64,000 nucleotides of DNA from Clostridiales bacterium (GTDB taxonomy: Bacteria; Bacillota; Clostridia; Oscillospirales; CAG-272): NCBI GenBank assembly GCA_012514145.1, contig JAAZAV010000061.1:25009-89008 (forward strand), in the 5' to 3' direction. Position 1 is the stretch's first letter. Each line of letters begins with the position of its first letter. The notes beneath the pieces were generated by a model. That model saw only the letters and a program-made list of their open reading frames with translations, had not been told where the DNA came from and searched no databases. Positions 9,366 to 18,291 of this stretch are shown here, piece after piece. The position numbers and the translations under genes were made by a program.

Positions 9366-9946
9366 TGTACGAGGTCAGAACCGAAAAAAAGCGTATGCGT
9401 GCGGCATATTCCGAGCGCCGCAATGCCATACCGGTCGACAGACGGAGTGAACTCAGCGCGGCGGTCTGCCGCAGATTCATATCGCTTGTCACCTACCGTT
9501 ACTCCGGCAGCCTGCTTATGTATTCGCCGATAGGCTCCGAGACGGACATATCGGATATAGCCCGTCAGGCTCTGGCGGACGGGAAGACGGTGGCATATCC
9601 CCGCTGTTATGAGGACAGCATAATGAAATTTCACATTATCGGCAGCCTTGACGAGCTTGAACGCGGCATGTACGGCATATACGAGCCGCCCGAGAGTCTG
9701 CCGGTGTTCGACCCGGCTTCCGACCATACAGCGGCATGTCTGATACCCGCGCTTGTATACGATAAGGGCGGCTATCGCCTCGGTTATGGCAAGGGCTACT
9801 ACGACCGCTATCTGACTGCCTTCAAAGGTGTTAAGGTGGGCGTGGTTTATAACGATTTTGTTGTAAAAAGTGTTCCGCGCGGACGCTACGACATTGCGGT
9901 TGACATGCTTGTCACCGATAAGGGAGTGATATCCCTGAATGGCTGA
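9365..9946 (+). CDS. 5-formyltetrahydrofolate cyclo-ligase
   Basis: An ATP-dependent enzyme converting 5-formyl-THF to 5,10-methenyl-THF, returning a storage or inhibitory folate to one-carbon metabolism. Length (193 residues) is typical. The diagnostic C-terminal stretch LVYDKGGYRLGYGKGYYDRY is intact, and RxAYSERRNAI matches the basic N-terminal helix. It shares one base with the DJ-1 gene before it and overlaps the next gene by 8 bases, indicating one transcript. Confidence 0.94.
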   Translation: MYEVRTEKKRMRAAYSERRNAIPVDRRSELSAAVCRRFISLVTYRYSGSLLMYSPIGSETDISDIARQALADGKTVAYPRCYEDSIMKFHIIGSLDELERGMYGIYEPPESLPVFDPASDHTAACLIPALVYDKGGYRLGYGKGYYDRYLTAFKGVKVGVVYNDFVVKSVPRGRYDIAVDMLVTDKGVISLNG

Positions 9947-11342
9947 GGATAAAATTAATCCCGGTGAAAGCCGGGATACGGAAAATGTCGAAGAATTCGA
10001 TTTTGAGGGCATGTCCCGCGGCGAGCGGAAAAGGCATCAGGAGCAGTCGGAGTCCCTGCGCCGCGACCGTGAACTGCGCGAGAAGATAAAACGCGATTCT
10101 ATCGGACGCGGCATGCTGGGCGAAGAACGCAGCAAGAAGCGCAGAGGGCGTTTTTTCAGAGACATATTTGGGGATTTTGACGAGCTGATTGACGAAAAGA
10201 AGCCTGTTGACGATGACAAAGAAGAGGGCGACTCGATCACCGGTAAAGCCAAGGCTTCCGAAAAGACTTCAAAGCGGAACAAAACATTCCGTGTGAAGGT
10301 CAAAACAGCCGGAAGAGCCGGCGCGGACGATGCGTCATACTCATCCGGAACGGCATCGGCAGCCGCAGCCAATCAAAACCGGAACGCGGGACAGGCGGGA
10401 GCCATGTCCAAACCGGTAGTAAGGGTTTACGGAAACGAGCCGATTCTGGCGCCCGTACTGACCGCGGTTATAATACTGCTTGTTATCTGTTCCGATCTGG
10501 TGGATACGGCGATAATTAAATACAATGAGAATATTTACCTGTCGGTCATTATTCTCAGCATGCTCAGTTTCCTGCTGCCGACCATATTTTTCTGCCGGAT
10601 CAAGGGTTCCGGGTATATCTCGAAACTGAATCTGCGTCTTTTCCCGCCGAGGATGATACCCTTTACCCTATGGTCTCTTGCGGTTATGCTGTCAGGCGGT
10701 ACGATTATCAAGCTGCTGATGTATGCATCCGGTACCTACTCAGGTGACTATCAGGTCTATTCCTATATTATTCCGAATTCCATGGCGTTGGGAAACGCAG
10801 TTCAGACGGCATACGCGGTGATCGCCTGCGCGGTGCTTCCGGCAGTGTGCGAGGAGTTGGTTTTCCGTTCGGTATTAATCAGTGAATATGCGAAGGGCGG
10901 CGCGGTATGCGCCGTTATCGCCACCACACTGCTGTCGGCATTCCCCTATCTGCGCCCCGAGGCGATGCCGCTTTACATTTTCTACGGTCTGATATTGGGA
11001 ACTGCGGCATGTGTCACACGCTCGGTCGCAGCTCCGCTTATAATACATGTGGCAGTCAACTGCCTGGAGCTTTCTTTTGAACAGCAGCTTGGCATGCTGA
11101 TTCGGCAGACTTCCGGCACGGTAGTGTATTCTTTTATAATCGTCATTGCATTTTTCATATTTCTGTTTCTTGCATTCGGAGAGGCGGAGCGTATCTACAG
11201 CGGTTACGCCGTTTCCCGTCACAGCGATGTTATGCCTCGTGGGTCGCTGTCCTCAAGACTTATCGAAGCGATGCTCTCTCCGACCATGATAATATGTCTG
11301 TTTCTCTATGTGGCAGGCATTATAGTCAGGGCGATCGGCTGA
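9939..11342 (+). CDS. CPBP-family intramembrane glutamic endopeptidase with long cytoplasmic N-terminus
   Basis: A 467-residue membrane protein. The first 160 residues are highly charged (ERKRHQEQSESLRRDRELR, RSKKRRGRFFRD) and predicted cytoplasmic; eight or so membrane segments follow. The CPBP/Rce1 motifs are present: CEELVFRSVL (EExxxR) near residue 308, and the later HVAVN histidine. Related proteins act in CAAX-type processing, bacteriocin immunity or membrane proteolysis, and the substrate here is unknown. The extended N-terminus is unusual for the family and could bind a partner or nucleic acid. It overlaps the folate gene upstream and is followed by mltG after 27 bases. Confidence 0.85.
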   Translation: MAEDKINPGESRDTENVEEFDFEGMSRGERKRHQEQSESLRRDRELREKIKRDSIGRGMLGEERSKKRRGRFFRDIFGDFDELIDEKKPVDDDKEEGDSITGKAKASEKTSKRNKTFRVKVKTAGRAGADDASYSSGTASAAAANQNRNAGQAGAMSKPVVRVYGNEPILAPVLTAVIILLVICSDLVDTAIIKYNENIYLSVIILSMLSFLLPTIFFCRIKGSGYISKLNLRLFPPRMIPFTLWSLAVMLSGGTIIKLLMYASGTYSGDYQVYSYIIPNSMALGNAVQTAYAVIACAVLPAVCEELVFRSVLISEYAKGGAVCAVIATTLLSAFPYLRPEAMPLYIFYGLILGTAACVTRSVAAPLIIHVAVNCLELSFEQQLGMLIRQTSGTVVYSFIIVIAFFIFLFLAFGEAERIYSGYAVSRHSDVMPRGSLSSRLIEAMLSPTMIICLFLYVAGIIVRAIG

Positions 11343-11369
11343 CAATTTCCCCGCAGCAGAGGTTATTTA

Positions 11370-13100
11370 ATGAACTACAATCCAAACAGTCAGTCCGGTT
11401 CGAACAGGCAGCCGCAGAACCGGGAACAGCCCTATGAGGTACCGAAAAGAAGGGTACCGGCACAGGGCAGACCAATCCGCACCCCTCAGCCAATAAACGC
11501 GGTCGGGCAATCAGGCAAGCCGACCGGCGCGCAAGCGCGCGGACAATCGGATGTAAGACCGGGCGTAAGACCCGTTGGGCAGTCCGGCGGTCAGGACCGC
11601 ATGCGTACGCCCGGGCAGAATCCTCCTCAGCAGCATTCATCACGGCCGTCACCCGACAGAGGAGCGCAGCGTGCCGGTGTTTCCGAAGCCGGCAGTATGC
11701 CCCGCCGTCAGATGCCGCCCCCGGTGAATCCTCCCCGCGCCGAACGGGGAGCCGGTATTGTTGCCAGAGCCGAGGCGGCGACAAAGTCCCCTCATTCAGT
11801 ATCATCCGGACGGCAGAACCCGGGAACAAACCCGCGTGCAAACGCGCAGCCGCAAGCGAATGTTCAGAGCAGCCCGCATCCGTCTCCGCGTCGGGGGGAT
11901 CAGCTTCCGGCAAAGCGGTCATCCTCATCACAGGTGAGCCGTGACAGCCTTCGCAAAAACGCCAGGCGCGCCAAACTGCGCGACAGCAGTACGGTGACGA
12001 ATCTGCCGCTGGACGATGAGAACAATCCGGGCGCCTCGCTGGTCTCTTCGATACTGAAAACGGTTATATATATCGCGGTGATCTTCGTTATATCGGGTAT
12101 ATTCAGCTACTATATAATACAGGTGGGAAACGAGTGCTTTGCCTTTGTAAAAGAAGACAGGCCGGTCGAGGTGGTTGTCGGAGCTAATTACGATATCAAC
12201 GACATTGCCGATATGCTCTCCGAAGAGGGTATTATCGAACACCCCGAGTTTTTCCGCTTCTACGCAAAGATGCGCAAAAAAGCTGATGTCGAGTTTGAGC
12301 CGGGCACATACACTGTCTCTACCGCCACAAGTTACGATAAACTGATAGCCGGTTTCCGCAAGTATGCCGGTAAGGTTCGTACAGAGATAAGCATTACAAT
12401 ACGCGAAGGTATGACGGTTGACGAGATAATCGAACTCTTCCTGTCACACGGAATAGGTACCCGCGAGGGCTTTGTCGATGTTATACAGAACGGAGAGTTC
12501 GACTTCTGGTTCATGGAGTCGCTGACCGCGGATAAGCTCAGCCCCAACCGCACCTATCGTTTGGAGGGCTATCTCTTCCCCGATACCTATTATTTCTACT
12601 CGGATTCCAGCGAAAAACAGGCGATATACAAGATGCTCTTCCGCTTTAACCAGCAGTTTGATGAGCGTTACCGCGCATCCTGCGAAGCCATAGGCATGTC
12701 GGTTGACGAAGTTATCACCATAGCATCCATGATACAGGCGGAAGCAAAGTTTGTCACCGATTACGGTCTCATATCATCGGTATTCCATAACCGTATCAAC
12801 AATCCCGGCGGTGAGACCCAGGGTTATATGCAGTCGGACGCCACCGTCAAATACTTCCTTGAAGAAAAAAGAGTGGTAGAATCACAGGACCTTGATATAG
12901 ACAACCCCTATAATACATACATATATAAAGGTCTGCCTCCCGGTCCGATCTGCAATCCGTCGCTGGACGCCATGAGCTACGCGCTCTATCCCGATCCCTC
13001 CAACTACTTCTACTTCGTAACCAAGTCCAACGGCTGGGCGCTCTTTGCCGAGACCTATACAGAGCAGGCTCAGAATATCCGCATAGCACGGGGCGGCTGA
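11370..13100 (+). CDS. mltG: Endolytic murein transglycosylase MltG
   Basis: Cleaves nascent glycan strands at the membrane, setting strand length. Residues 1-220 are a disordered Q/G/P/R-rich cytoplasmic tail (NSQSGSNRQPQNREQ), then one membrane segment (VIYIAVIFVISGIFSYYII), a LysM-like domain and the YceG catalytic domain. The catalytic Glu lies in ASMIQAEAK. The C-terminal signature is intact: DNPYNTYIYKGLPPGPICNP and YFYFVTKSNG. The long tail makes the protein 576 residues against about 350 usually. AGAGGT precedes the start. Confidence 0.94.
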   Translation: MNYNPNSQSGSNRQPQNREQPYEVPKRRVPAQGRPIRTPQPINAVGQSGKPTGAQARGQSDVRPGVRPVGQSGGQDRMRTPGQNPPQQHSSRPSPDRGAQRAGVSEAGSMPRRQMPPPVNPPRAERGAGIVARAEAATKSPHSVSSGRQNPGTNPRANAQPQANVQSSPHPSPRRGDQLPAKRSSSSQVSRDSLRKNARRAKLRDSSTVTNLPLDDENNPGASLVSSILKTVIYIAVIFVISGIFSYYIIQVGNECFAFVKEDRPVEVVVGANYDINDIADMLSEEGIIEHPEFFRFYAKMRKKADVEFEPGTYTVSTATSYDKLIAGFRKYAGKVRTEISITIREGMTVDEIIELFLSHGIGTREGFVDVIQNGEFDFWFMESLTADKLSPNRTYRLEGYLFPDTYYFYSDSSEKQAIYKMLFRFNQQFDERYRASCEAIGMSVDEVITIASMIQAEAKFVTDYGLISSVFHNRINNPGGETQGYMQSDATVKYFLEEKRVVESQDLDIDNPYNTYIYKGLPPGPICNPSLDAMSYALYPDPSNYFYFVTKSNGWALFAETYTEQAQNIRIARGG

Positions 13101-13133
13101 TATCAAACAAATCATCCGAATGAGGTAACACAT

Positions 13134-13904
13134 ATGAGAATACTGATAATCCGGCACGGCGATCCCGATTACGCCAGGGATTCACTTACAGAGAAGGGCT
13201 TCCGCGAGAGAGCCTGTCTGCTTGAGACCCTTAAGAAAGAGGGAATCACATCCATATATGTCTCACCTCTCGGCAGGGCACAGCGCACCGCCGAGCCTAT
13301 CGCCGAATACTGCGGAATAGAGCCGATCACACTTGACTGGCTGCGTGAATTTCCCGGTTCGGTGAAACCTCCATATGAGGAACTGGGCATCGTACCAGCC
13401 TGGAATACCAACTGCCCCTGGAACCTTATGCCCCAGTACTGGACAACTCAAAACGAGTTTTACAGCAACGAAATGTGGGCGGATCACCCGCTTTACGACG
13501 GTTCCGGGGTACACAAAACCTGTGCGGCGATAGATGCCGGCTGGGAAGCCCTTATGGACAGACATGGATATGAACGGAACGGTCAGCTCTACGACATCAA
13601 GCCGGATACCGATGAATCTCAGACTATTGCTCTTTTCTGCCATCTCGGACTTGGCCTGGGTCTGCTGTCGCGCATCTTAAAGGCTCCGCTGCCCTTTATG
13701 TGGCAGTCCTTCTTCCTGCCCTGTTCATCTGTCACCACTGTATACACCGAGAAATACAAGCCCTACCTGAATCAGTGTATTCTGCGGGTCATTGGTCTGG
13801 GCGACGTGTCCCATCTGCGCGTGGGCGATGAACCGGTTTCCTCCTCCGGTCTTCATAGCCAGATCCTCCTGCCTCCGGACGGCGATCCGGCATTCGGTCA
13901 CTGA
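13134..13904 (+). CDS. Histidine phosphatase superfamily protein
   Basis: A phosphoglycerate-mutase-like phosphatase with the RHG nucleophile motif at the start (ILIIRHGDPDY), the arginine of SPLGRAQRTAE, and the second catalytic His in ALFCHLGLGLG. The middle contains a Trp-rich insertion (about residues 95-130) with no counterpart in cofactor-dependent mutases, so a small-molecule phosphatase is more likely than a glycolytic enzyme. The substrate is unknown. It is the last gene of the plus-strand run and ends just before a strong terminator. Confidence 0.85.
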   Translation: MRILIIRHGDPDYARDSLTEKGFRERACLLETLKKEGITSIYVSPLGRAQRTAEPIAEYCGIEPITLDWLREFPGSVKPPYEELGIVPAWNTNCPWNLMPQYWTTQNEFYSNEMWADHPLYDGSGVHKTCAAIDAGWEALMDRHGYERNGQLYDIKPDTDESQTIALFCHLGLGLGLLSRILKAPLPFMWQSFFLPCSSVTTVYTEKYKPYLNQCILRVIGLGDVSHLRVGDEPVSSSGLHSQILLPPDGDPAFGH

Positions 13905-13913
13905 TCCATGTAT

Positions 13914-13953
13914 AAAACAACACGCCCGGTCGCATGATCGGGCGTGTTGTTTT
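13914..13953. terminator. Bidirectional terminator between the phosphatase gene and cysE
   Basis: AAAACAACACGCCCG pairs perfectly with CGGGCGTGTTGTTTT around a short loop that adds further pairs. A-rich and T-rich flanks suit termination on both strands of these convergent genes. Confidence 0.9.
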
Positions 13954-13967
13954 GTTATATAATCCGA

Positions 13968-14696
13968 CTATTCTTCGTCAGTGTCGTTCTTATCGGTTTT
14001 TCCGGCTTTCTCAAGCTCGGAAACCTGTCTTTCAAGCCGCTCTATCTGGACGCGCAGGCGGCAGAGTTCCTGGGATACCGGGTCGGGGATATGAACATGA
14101 TCCAGTTCTTCGTTGAGCACCTTCTGATTATGGCGCCTTACCACGCGGGCGGGAATTCCCACCGCCGTGCTGTCCGGAGGAATCTCTTCAAGAACCACGG
14201 CGTTGGCGGCAATCTTGCTGTTATCGCCGATTCTGAAGGGACCGAGAATCTTGGCGCCCGAGCCAACCATGACATTATTGCCGAGTGTAGGATGCCGCTT
14301 GCCTACATCCTTGCCGGTACCTCCGAGAGTGACGCCCTGATAAAGAGTGCAGTTGTCGCCTATTTCAGTGGTCTCACCTATGACAACGCCGCTGCCGTGG
14401 TCGATAAAAAGCCCCCGCCCGATGGTTGCGCCCGGGTGTATCTCGACTCCGGTCAGAAAACGGGCTGCCTGACTGATAAAACGGGCGGGGAAGTGCATTC
14501 CTCGCTTGTACAGGGCATGAGAAATACGGTGCGCCATAATCGCGTGCAGACCTGAATATAGCAGCAGCACCTCAAGCGACGAGGTGGCAGCAGGGTCGCG
14601 TTCCTTGATGGCGGCGATATCCTCCTTAAGTTCCTCATAGGCGGCGGCACAGGCGAGCAGCAGACGATCTGTGGGGGTATATTCTTTTTTGTTCAT
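13968..14696 (-). CDS. cysE: Serine O-acetyltransferase
   Basis: Makes O-acetylserine from serine and acetyl-CoA, the entry step of cysteine synthesis. The left-handed beta-helix hexapeptide repeats are clear ([31 protein letters not shown]), as is the catalytic/substrate loop [18 protein letters not shown]-terminal extension of about 50 residues includes a coiled-coil-like segment ([19 protein letters not shown]). It is a single-gene unit with its own consensus promoter. Cysteine synthase is not in the window. Confidence 0.95.
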   Translation of the reverse strand: MNKKEYTPTDRLLLACAAAYEELKEDIAAIKERDPAATSSLEVLLLYSGLHAIMAHRISHALYKRGMHFPARFISQAARFLTGVEIHPGATIGRGLFIDHGSGVVIGETTEIGDNCTLYQGVTLGGTGKDVGKRHPTLGNNVMVGSGAKILGPFRIGDNSKIAANAVVLEEIPPDSTAVGIPARVVRRHNQKVLNEELDHVHIPDPVSQELCRLRVQIERLERQVSELEKAGKTDKNDTDEE

Positions 14697-14740
14697 AATA
14701 GAATCTGCCTCATAATCGGTTTGTAATTTTCAGCAAAAGC

Positions 14741-14769
14741 ATTATATAACGACTTGACCGGCTTGTCAA
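14741..14769 (-). promoter_or_regulatory. Full-consensus sigma-A promoter of cysE
   Basis: On the minus strand TTGACA, exactly 17 bases and TATAAT match the vegetative consensus at every position. The -10 box ends 44 bases before the start codon. No T-box or other sulfur-responsive leader fits in that space, so cysE looks strongly and constitutively expressed unless regulated by a protein. Confidence 0.85.
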
Positions 14770-14830
14770 GGCGGTTAAGTTGTCTTTACACTTCATTCAC
14801 GGACTGCATGGAAATAATTTAACATTTTAA

Positions 14831-14839
14831 TGATACAAT
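14831..14839 (+). promoter_or_regulatory. Extended -10 promoter driving the RNase J leader
   Basis: TGATACAAT fits an extended -10 element (TGn plus TACAAT). No -35 box is recognisable at 16-18 bases. Transcription would start near 14846, giving a leader of about 290 bases ahead of rnjA. The same TGATACAATTC string precedes ybaK. Confidence 0.45.
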
Positions 14840-14845
14840 TCTGCA

Positions 14846-15115
14846 GATATATGTGTACGAACTAATCTGTCAGAGCCTGCCGGAATATCCTCCGGCTTTG
14901 CTCAGGTATGATCGCCCGGTACCTGGGTTTTCTCTGCGGATGGATTTATATGCTTATAGAAGGCTTGTTGCCGGAGAGCCGTGCAGATGTGCAGTTGCAC
15001 GGCGGCCGTAAACTCCGGAACCGACAGGCTTTATCGTGTTGCGCACATTTATATTCAGGGTGCGCTTTTTAGGTTACACGCGGCAGATACGGCAGGTGTT
15101 TCGCCGCTGCCGCGT
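14846..15115 (+). ncRNA. Structured leader or separate small RNA upstream of RNase J
   Basis: This 439-base gene-free interval (14697-15135) holds four strong hairpins besides the terminator below. H1 is GAGC..GCCGGA/TCCGGC..GCTC (14873-14903). H2 is CAGGTA/TACCTG (14903-14925). H3 (14961-15031) is a long three-part stem: ten pairs with three G-U wobbles, a 3-base bulge, CCGGAG/CTCCGG, then GCCGTGCA/TGCACGGC. H5 is ACGCGGCAG/CTGCCGCGT (15078-15115), with a competing GGCAG partner at 15091. A ribosome binding site (AAGGAG) and ATG follow H5. It matches no riboswitch, T-box, 6S, tmRNA or RNase P signature I know. The folding is seen by eye; function is inference. Confidence 0.5.
15041..15070 (+). 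terminator. Terminator-like hairpin inside the RNase J leader
   Basis: GCGCAC pairs with GTGCGC across a 13-base loop and is followed at once by TTTTT. It lies 65 bases before the rnjA start, so transcripts would either stop here as a roughly 225-base RNA or read through into rnjA. Confidence 0.55.
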
Positions 15116-15135
15116 TTATACAATAAGGAGAATTT

Positions 15136-16833
15136 ATGGCAAAAAACAAAAATGGCGGCTCCAGGGCATCATCAAAAGGAAAGTTAAAAGTATGTATGCT
15201 CGGGGGTCTCAACGAAATAGGCAAGAATCTGGCGGTGCTGGAGTTCGGTGAGGACATAATCGTAATCGACTGCGGACTTGGCTTTCCGGATGACGACATG
15301 CTGGGTATCGACCTGGTTATACCCGATGTGAGCTATCTGGAGAAAAACAGCGACCGGGTTCGCGGCTTCTTCATCACCCATGGTCATGAGGATCATATCG
15401 GAGCGCTGCCTTATGTGCTGAAAGTCGTGCATGCCCCGATCTATGCCACACGCCTGACCTGCGGCATACTAAAGAACAAATTCGCCGAGCATCGTTACGA
15501 CACCGAGCCGGAGCTTCGGAGCGTAGAAGCCGGCGACATTATAAAAGCCGGCTGCATGTCGGTCGAGTTCATTCGGGTAAACCACTCGATAGCCGACGCC
15601 TGCTGTCTGGCGATACGCACACCGGTGGGTACAGTTATACATACCGGCGACTTCAAGCTTGACCTTACCCCCATAGACGGCGAGATGATGGATATTGCCC
15701 GCCTCGGTCAGATCGGCAATGAAGGCGTTGCCCTGCTGATGTGCGAGTCTACAAACTCCGAGCGCCCGGGTTATACTCCATCCGAGCGTGTCGTGGGACG
15801 CACACTTGACAATATTTTCATGATGAACGCCGACAAGCGGATTGTCATTGCCACCTTCTCGTCAAATGTGCACCGGGTGCAGCAGATAATCAACACCTCG
15901 GCGGTGCACGGCAGAAAGGTTGCGGTTACCGGCCGTTCTATGCTCAATGTCGTCCACGCGGCGGTTGAACTGGGATACATGAATGTCCCCTCCGGCGTGC
16001 TCATTGATATAAACGAAATTAAGCGCTATCCGCATGAGCAGATAACCGTTGTCACCACAGGTACCCAGGGTGAGCCCATGTCGGCACTCTACCGTATGGC
16101 GTTTTCGAACCACGACAAGGTTCAGCTCGGACCGCGCGACCTGGTGATACTCTCGTCATCGGCGATTCCCGGCAATGAGAAGCTTATCGGCAAAATAATA
16201 AACGAGCTGTATAAAAAAGGCGCGGCGGTAATACGCGACTCTGTGGTGGAGGTTCATGTGTCGGGTCACGCCTGCCAGGAAGAGCTGAAACTCATGATGG
16301 CGCTGACCAAGCCAAAGTATCTTATGCCTATCCACGGCGAGTATAAGCACATGGTGCATCTGAAAAATCTCGCCATGACCATGGGTATACCCGAGAACCA
16401 GATTTTCATCCCGGATATAGGCAAGGTGCTGGAACTGGACGAACGCGGAATGCGCGCCGGCGGCAGCATCCAGGCCGGGAATGTGCTGGTTGACGGTTAT
16501 TCTGTGGGCGATATCGGCAATATAGTGCTCCGCGACCGCCGGCACCTGGCGCAGGACGGGCTGATAGTCATAGTGGCGCAGGTGGATATCGAGAATCGTT
16601 CGGTTTACGCCGGTCCCGATATAGTCTCCCGCGGCTTCGTTTATGTGCGCGAGTCGGAGGAACTGATGGAACAGATGAGGATGATTGCCCGCGATGCGCT
16701 TGAAGATTCGCTGGAGAGCAATATTACCGACTGGACGCAGTTAAAATCACGTGTCAAGGATGATCTGGCTAAATTCCTGTATAATAAGACCAGACGAAAG
16801 CCGATGCTGCTGCCCGTCATAATGAATGTCTGA
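15136..16833 (+). CDS. rnjA: Ribonuclease J
   Basis: A metallo-beta-lactamase/beta-CASP ribonuclease with endonuclease and 5'-3' exonuclease activity, central to mRNA decay and rRNA maturation in Gram-positive bacteria. The Zn-binding motif THGHEDHIG is at residues 81-89, later motifs include HTGDFKLD, and the beta-CASP and C-terminal domains follow to 565 residues, the usual length. The N-terminus is Lys/Ser-rich. AAGGAG lies 5 bases before ATG. Only one rnj gene is in the window; whether it is J1 or J2 cannot be said. The upstream leader suggests expression control at RNA level. Confidence 0.95.
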   Translation: MAKNKNGGSRASSKGKLKVCMLGGLNEIGKNLAVLEFGEDIIVIDCGLGFPDDDMLGIDLVIPDVSYLEKNSDRVRGFFITHGHEDHIGALPYVLKVVHAPIYATRLTCGILKNKFAEHRYDTEPELRSVEAGDIIKAGCMSVEFIRVNHSIADACCLAIRTPVGTVIHTGDFKLDLTPIDGEMMDIARLGQIGNEGVALLMCESTNSERPGYTPSERVVGRTLDNIFMMNADKRIVIATFSSNVHRVQQIINTSAVHGRKVAVTGRSMLNVVHAAVELGYMNVPSGVLIDINEIKRYPHEQITVVTTGTQGEPMSALYRMAFSNHDKVQLGPRDLVILSSSAIPGNEKLIGKIINELYKKGAAVIRDSVVEVHVSGHACQEELKLMMALTKPKYLMPIHGEYKHMVHLKNLAMTMGIPENQIFIPDIGKVLELDERGMRAGGSIQAGNVLVDGYSVGDIGNIVLRDRRHLAQDGLIVIVAQVDIENRSVYAGPDIVSRGFVYVRESEELMEQMRMIARDALEDSLESNITDWTQLKSRVKDDLAKFLYNKTRRKPMLLPVIMNV

Positions 16834-16846
16834 TAAAGGTGACTAT

Positions 16847-17719
16847 ATGAAAAAGATTACAAAGGCTGTGATACCCGCGGCGGGTCTGGGTATGCGCATG
16901 CTTCCCATAGCACGCGCCGTTCCGAAGGAAGTGCTTCCGATAGTCGACCGTCCCGCCATATCTTGCCTGGTTGAGGAGGCTGCCGACAGCGGCATAACCG
17001 ATGTGCTCATAATAACCGGCAGGGGAAAAACCGCCATCGAGGACTACTTCGATTATTCGCCTGAATACGAAAACAAGCTCATCTCGTCGGGTCGGAGCGA
17101 TGAGATTCCCGAAATGCGCCGCATCGCCGAGCGCTGCAATGTGCACTTTATACGCCAGCATGAGACAAAGGGTCTGGGGCATGCCATATACCGCGCCCGT
17201 TCCTTTGTTGGGAATGTGCCCTTTATGGTGCTTTACGGCGATGATATAATCTTCGCCGAGACACCCGTCTGCCGCCAGCTTATGACCGCATACGAGAAGT
17301 ACGGTCTGGCAGCCTGCGGAGTGAAGGAGGTTTCGGAAGAACTGGTGATGAAATACTGTACCCTGAAAGCCGACCCTCTGGGCGATAACATGTACCGTGT
17401 TACCACCATGATTGAAAAGCCGACGCGCGAGCAGATATACACCCGCCTTTCCATATTGGGCAGAGTGCTGCTGACGCCCGATATCTTTGACATTCTTGAG
17501 AATCTGGCTCCCGGCGCCGGCGGCGAGATTCAGCTTACCGACGCGATGAAACTGCTTTCCGAAGCAAAGGGCATGATCGCCGTCGACTTTGAAGGCAAGC
17601 GCTATGATCTCGGTTCTAAGCTGGGTTTTTTGAAGGCTAATGTAGAGCGGGCATCCGTGGATCCCGAGCTGGGCGAGGAATTCAGAGCCTATCTAAAGGA
17701 ATTCGCCGCCACGCTCTGA
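16847..17719 (+). CDS. galU: UTP-glucose-1-phosphate uridylyltransferase
   Basis: Makes UDP-glucose for cell-surface polymers and galactose use. The N-terminal nucleotide-binding loop is VIPAAGLGMRMLP, with KEVLPIVDRPA following. MVLYGDDIIF supplies the catalytic aspartates and EIQLTDAM is conserved near the C-terminus. Length (290 residues) is normal. The ORF-track start lies inside the end of rnjA; ATG 16847 is preferred because AAAGGTGA sits just upstream and the family begins with MKKITKAVIPAAG. It directly follows rnjA. Confidence 0.94.
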   Translation: MKKITKAVIPAAGLGMRMLPIARAVPKEVLPIVDRPAISCLVEEAADSGITDVLIITGRGKTAIEDYFDYSPEYENKLISSGRSDEIPEMRRIAERCNVHFIRQHETKGLGHAIYRARSFVGNVPFMVLYGDDIIFAETPVCRQLMTAYEKYGLAACGVKEVSEELVMKYCTLKADPLGDNMYRVTTMIEKPTREQIYTRLSILGRVLLTPDIFDILENLAPGAGGEIQLTDAMKLLSEAKGMIAVDFEGKRYDLGSKLGFLKANVERASVDPELGEEFRAYLKEFAATL

Positions 17720-17766
17720 CATCCTGTTCGGCATAACCTTATCCTCTGAACGGAGAGAACACAAAA

Positions 17767-18255
17767 ATGGAAAGAGTTTCCAAAACCAATTATTACCTTG
17801 ATATAGCCATGACGGTGGCAGAGCGGTCAACCTGTCTGCGCAAGTGTTACGGGGCTATTATCGTCAAGAATGACACCATAATCTCCACCGGTTACAACGG
17901 CGCGCCGAGAGGCCGGGCAAACTGCTGTGACCTGGGTACCTGCCTCCGCGAGAAGCTGGCAATACCCCGGGGCGAGCGTTATGAGCTATGCCGTTCGGTG
18001 CATTCCGAGGCAAACGCCATAATCGCCGCTTCGAGAGAGCAGATGTTAGGCTCAACCCTGTACATGGCATGTGTAGACCCGCGCACCCGTGAGATAATAC
18101 CGGGAACCACCTCCTGTTCGATGTGCAAGCGGTTTATAATCAACGCCGGCATAGAGCGTGTGATTGTGCGCGAGACGGCGAATGAATACCGCGAGTACCT
18201 TGTCTCCGATTGGGTGGAGCAGGACGACATATCCGATGTGAGTTTCGGATACTGA
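17767..18255 (+). CDS. Deoxycytidylate deaminase family protein (ComEB-like)
   Basis: A 162-residue Zn-dependent deaminase, most likely converting dCMP to dUMP for thymidylate synthesis. The Zn site is HSE (79-81 in SVHSEANAI) and SCSMC (Cys 117 and 120). Most relatives have HAE and PCxxC, so both motifs carry a conservative variation while keeping the His, Glu and two Cys. Additional Cys residues in ANCCDLGTC match the second Zn site of ComEB-type enzymes. It lies 47 bases after galU. Confidence 0.88.
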   Translation: MERVSKTNYYLDIAMTVAERSTCLRKCYGAIIVKNDTIISTGYNGAPRGRANCCDLGTCLREKLAIPRGERYELCRSVHSEANAIIAASREQMLGSTLYMACVDPRTREIIPGTTSCSMCKRFIINAGIERVIVRETANEYREYLVSDWVEQDDISDVSFGY

Positions 18256-18291
18256 AACGAAAACCGACCGAACTGTGAGAAGCTGATATAA

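Noticed and set aside
14697-14740. T-box or other leader for cysE
   Set aside because: The consensus promoter leaves only about 40 bases of leader, too short for a T-box.
14846-15070. 6S RNA, tmRNA, RNase P RNA or a known riboswitch upstream of rnjA
   Set aside because: None of the conserved sequence blocks of these RNAs was found, and the structure is a chain of local hairpins rather than one long bubble-bearing helix.
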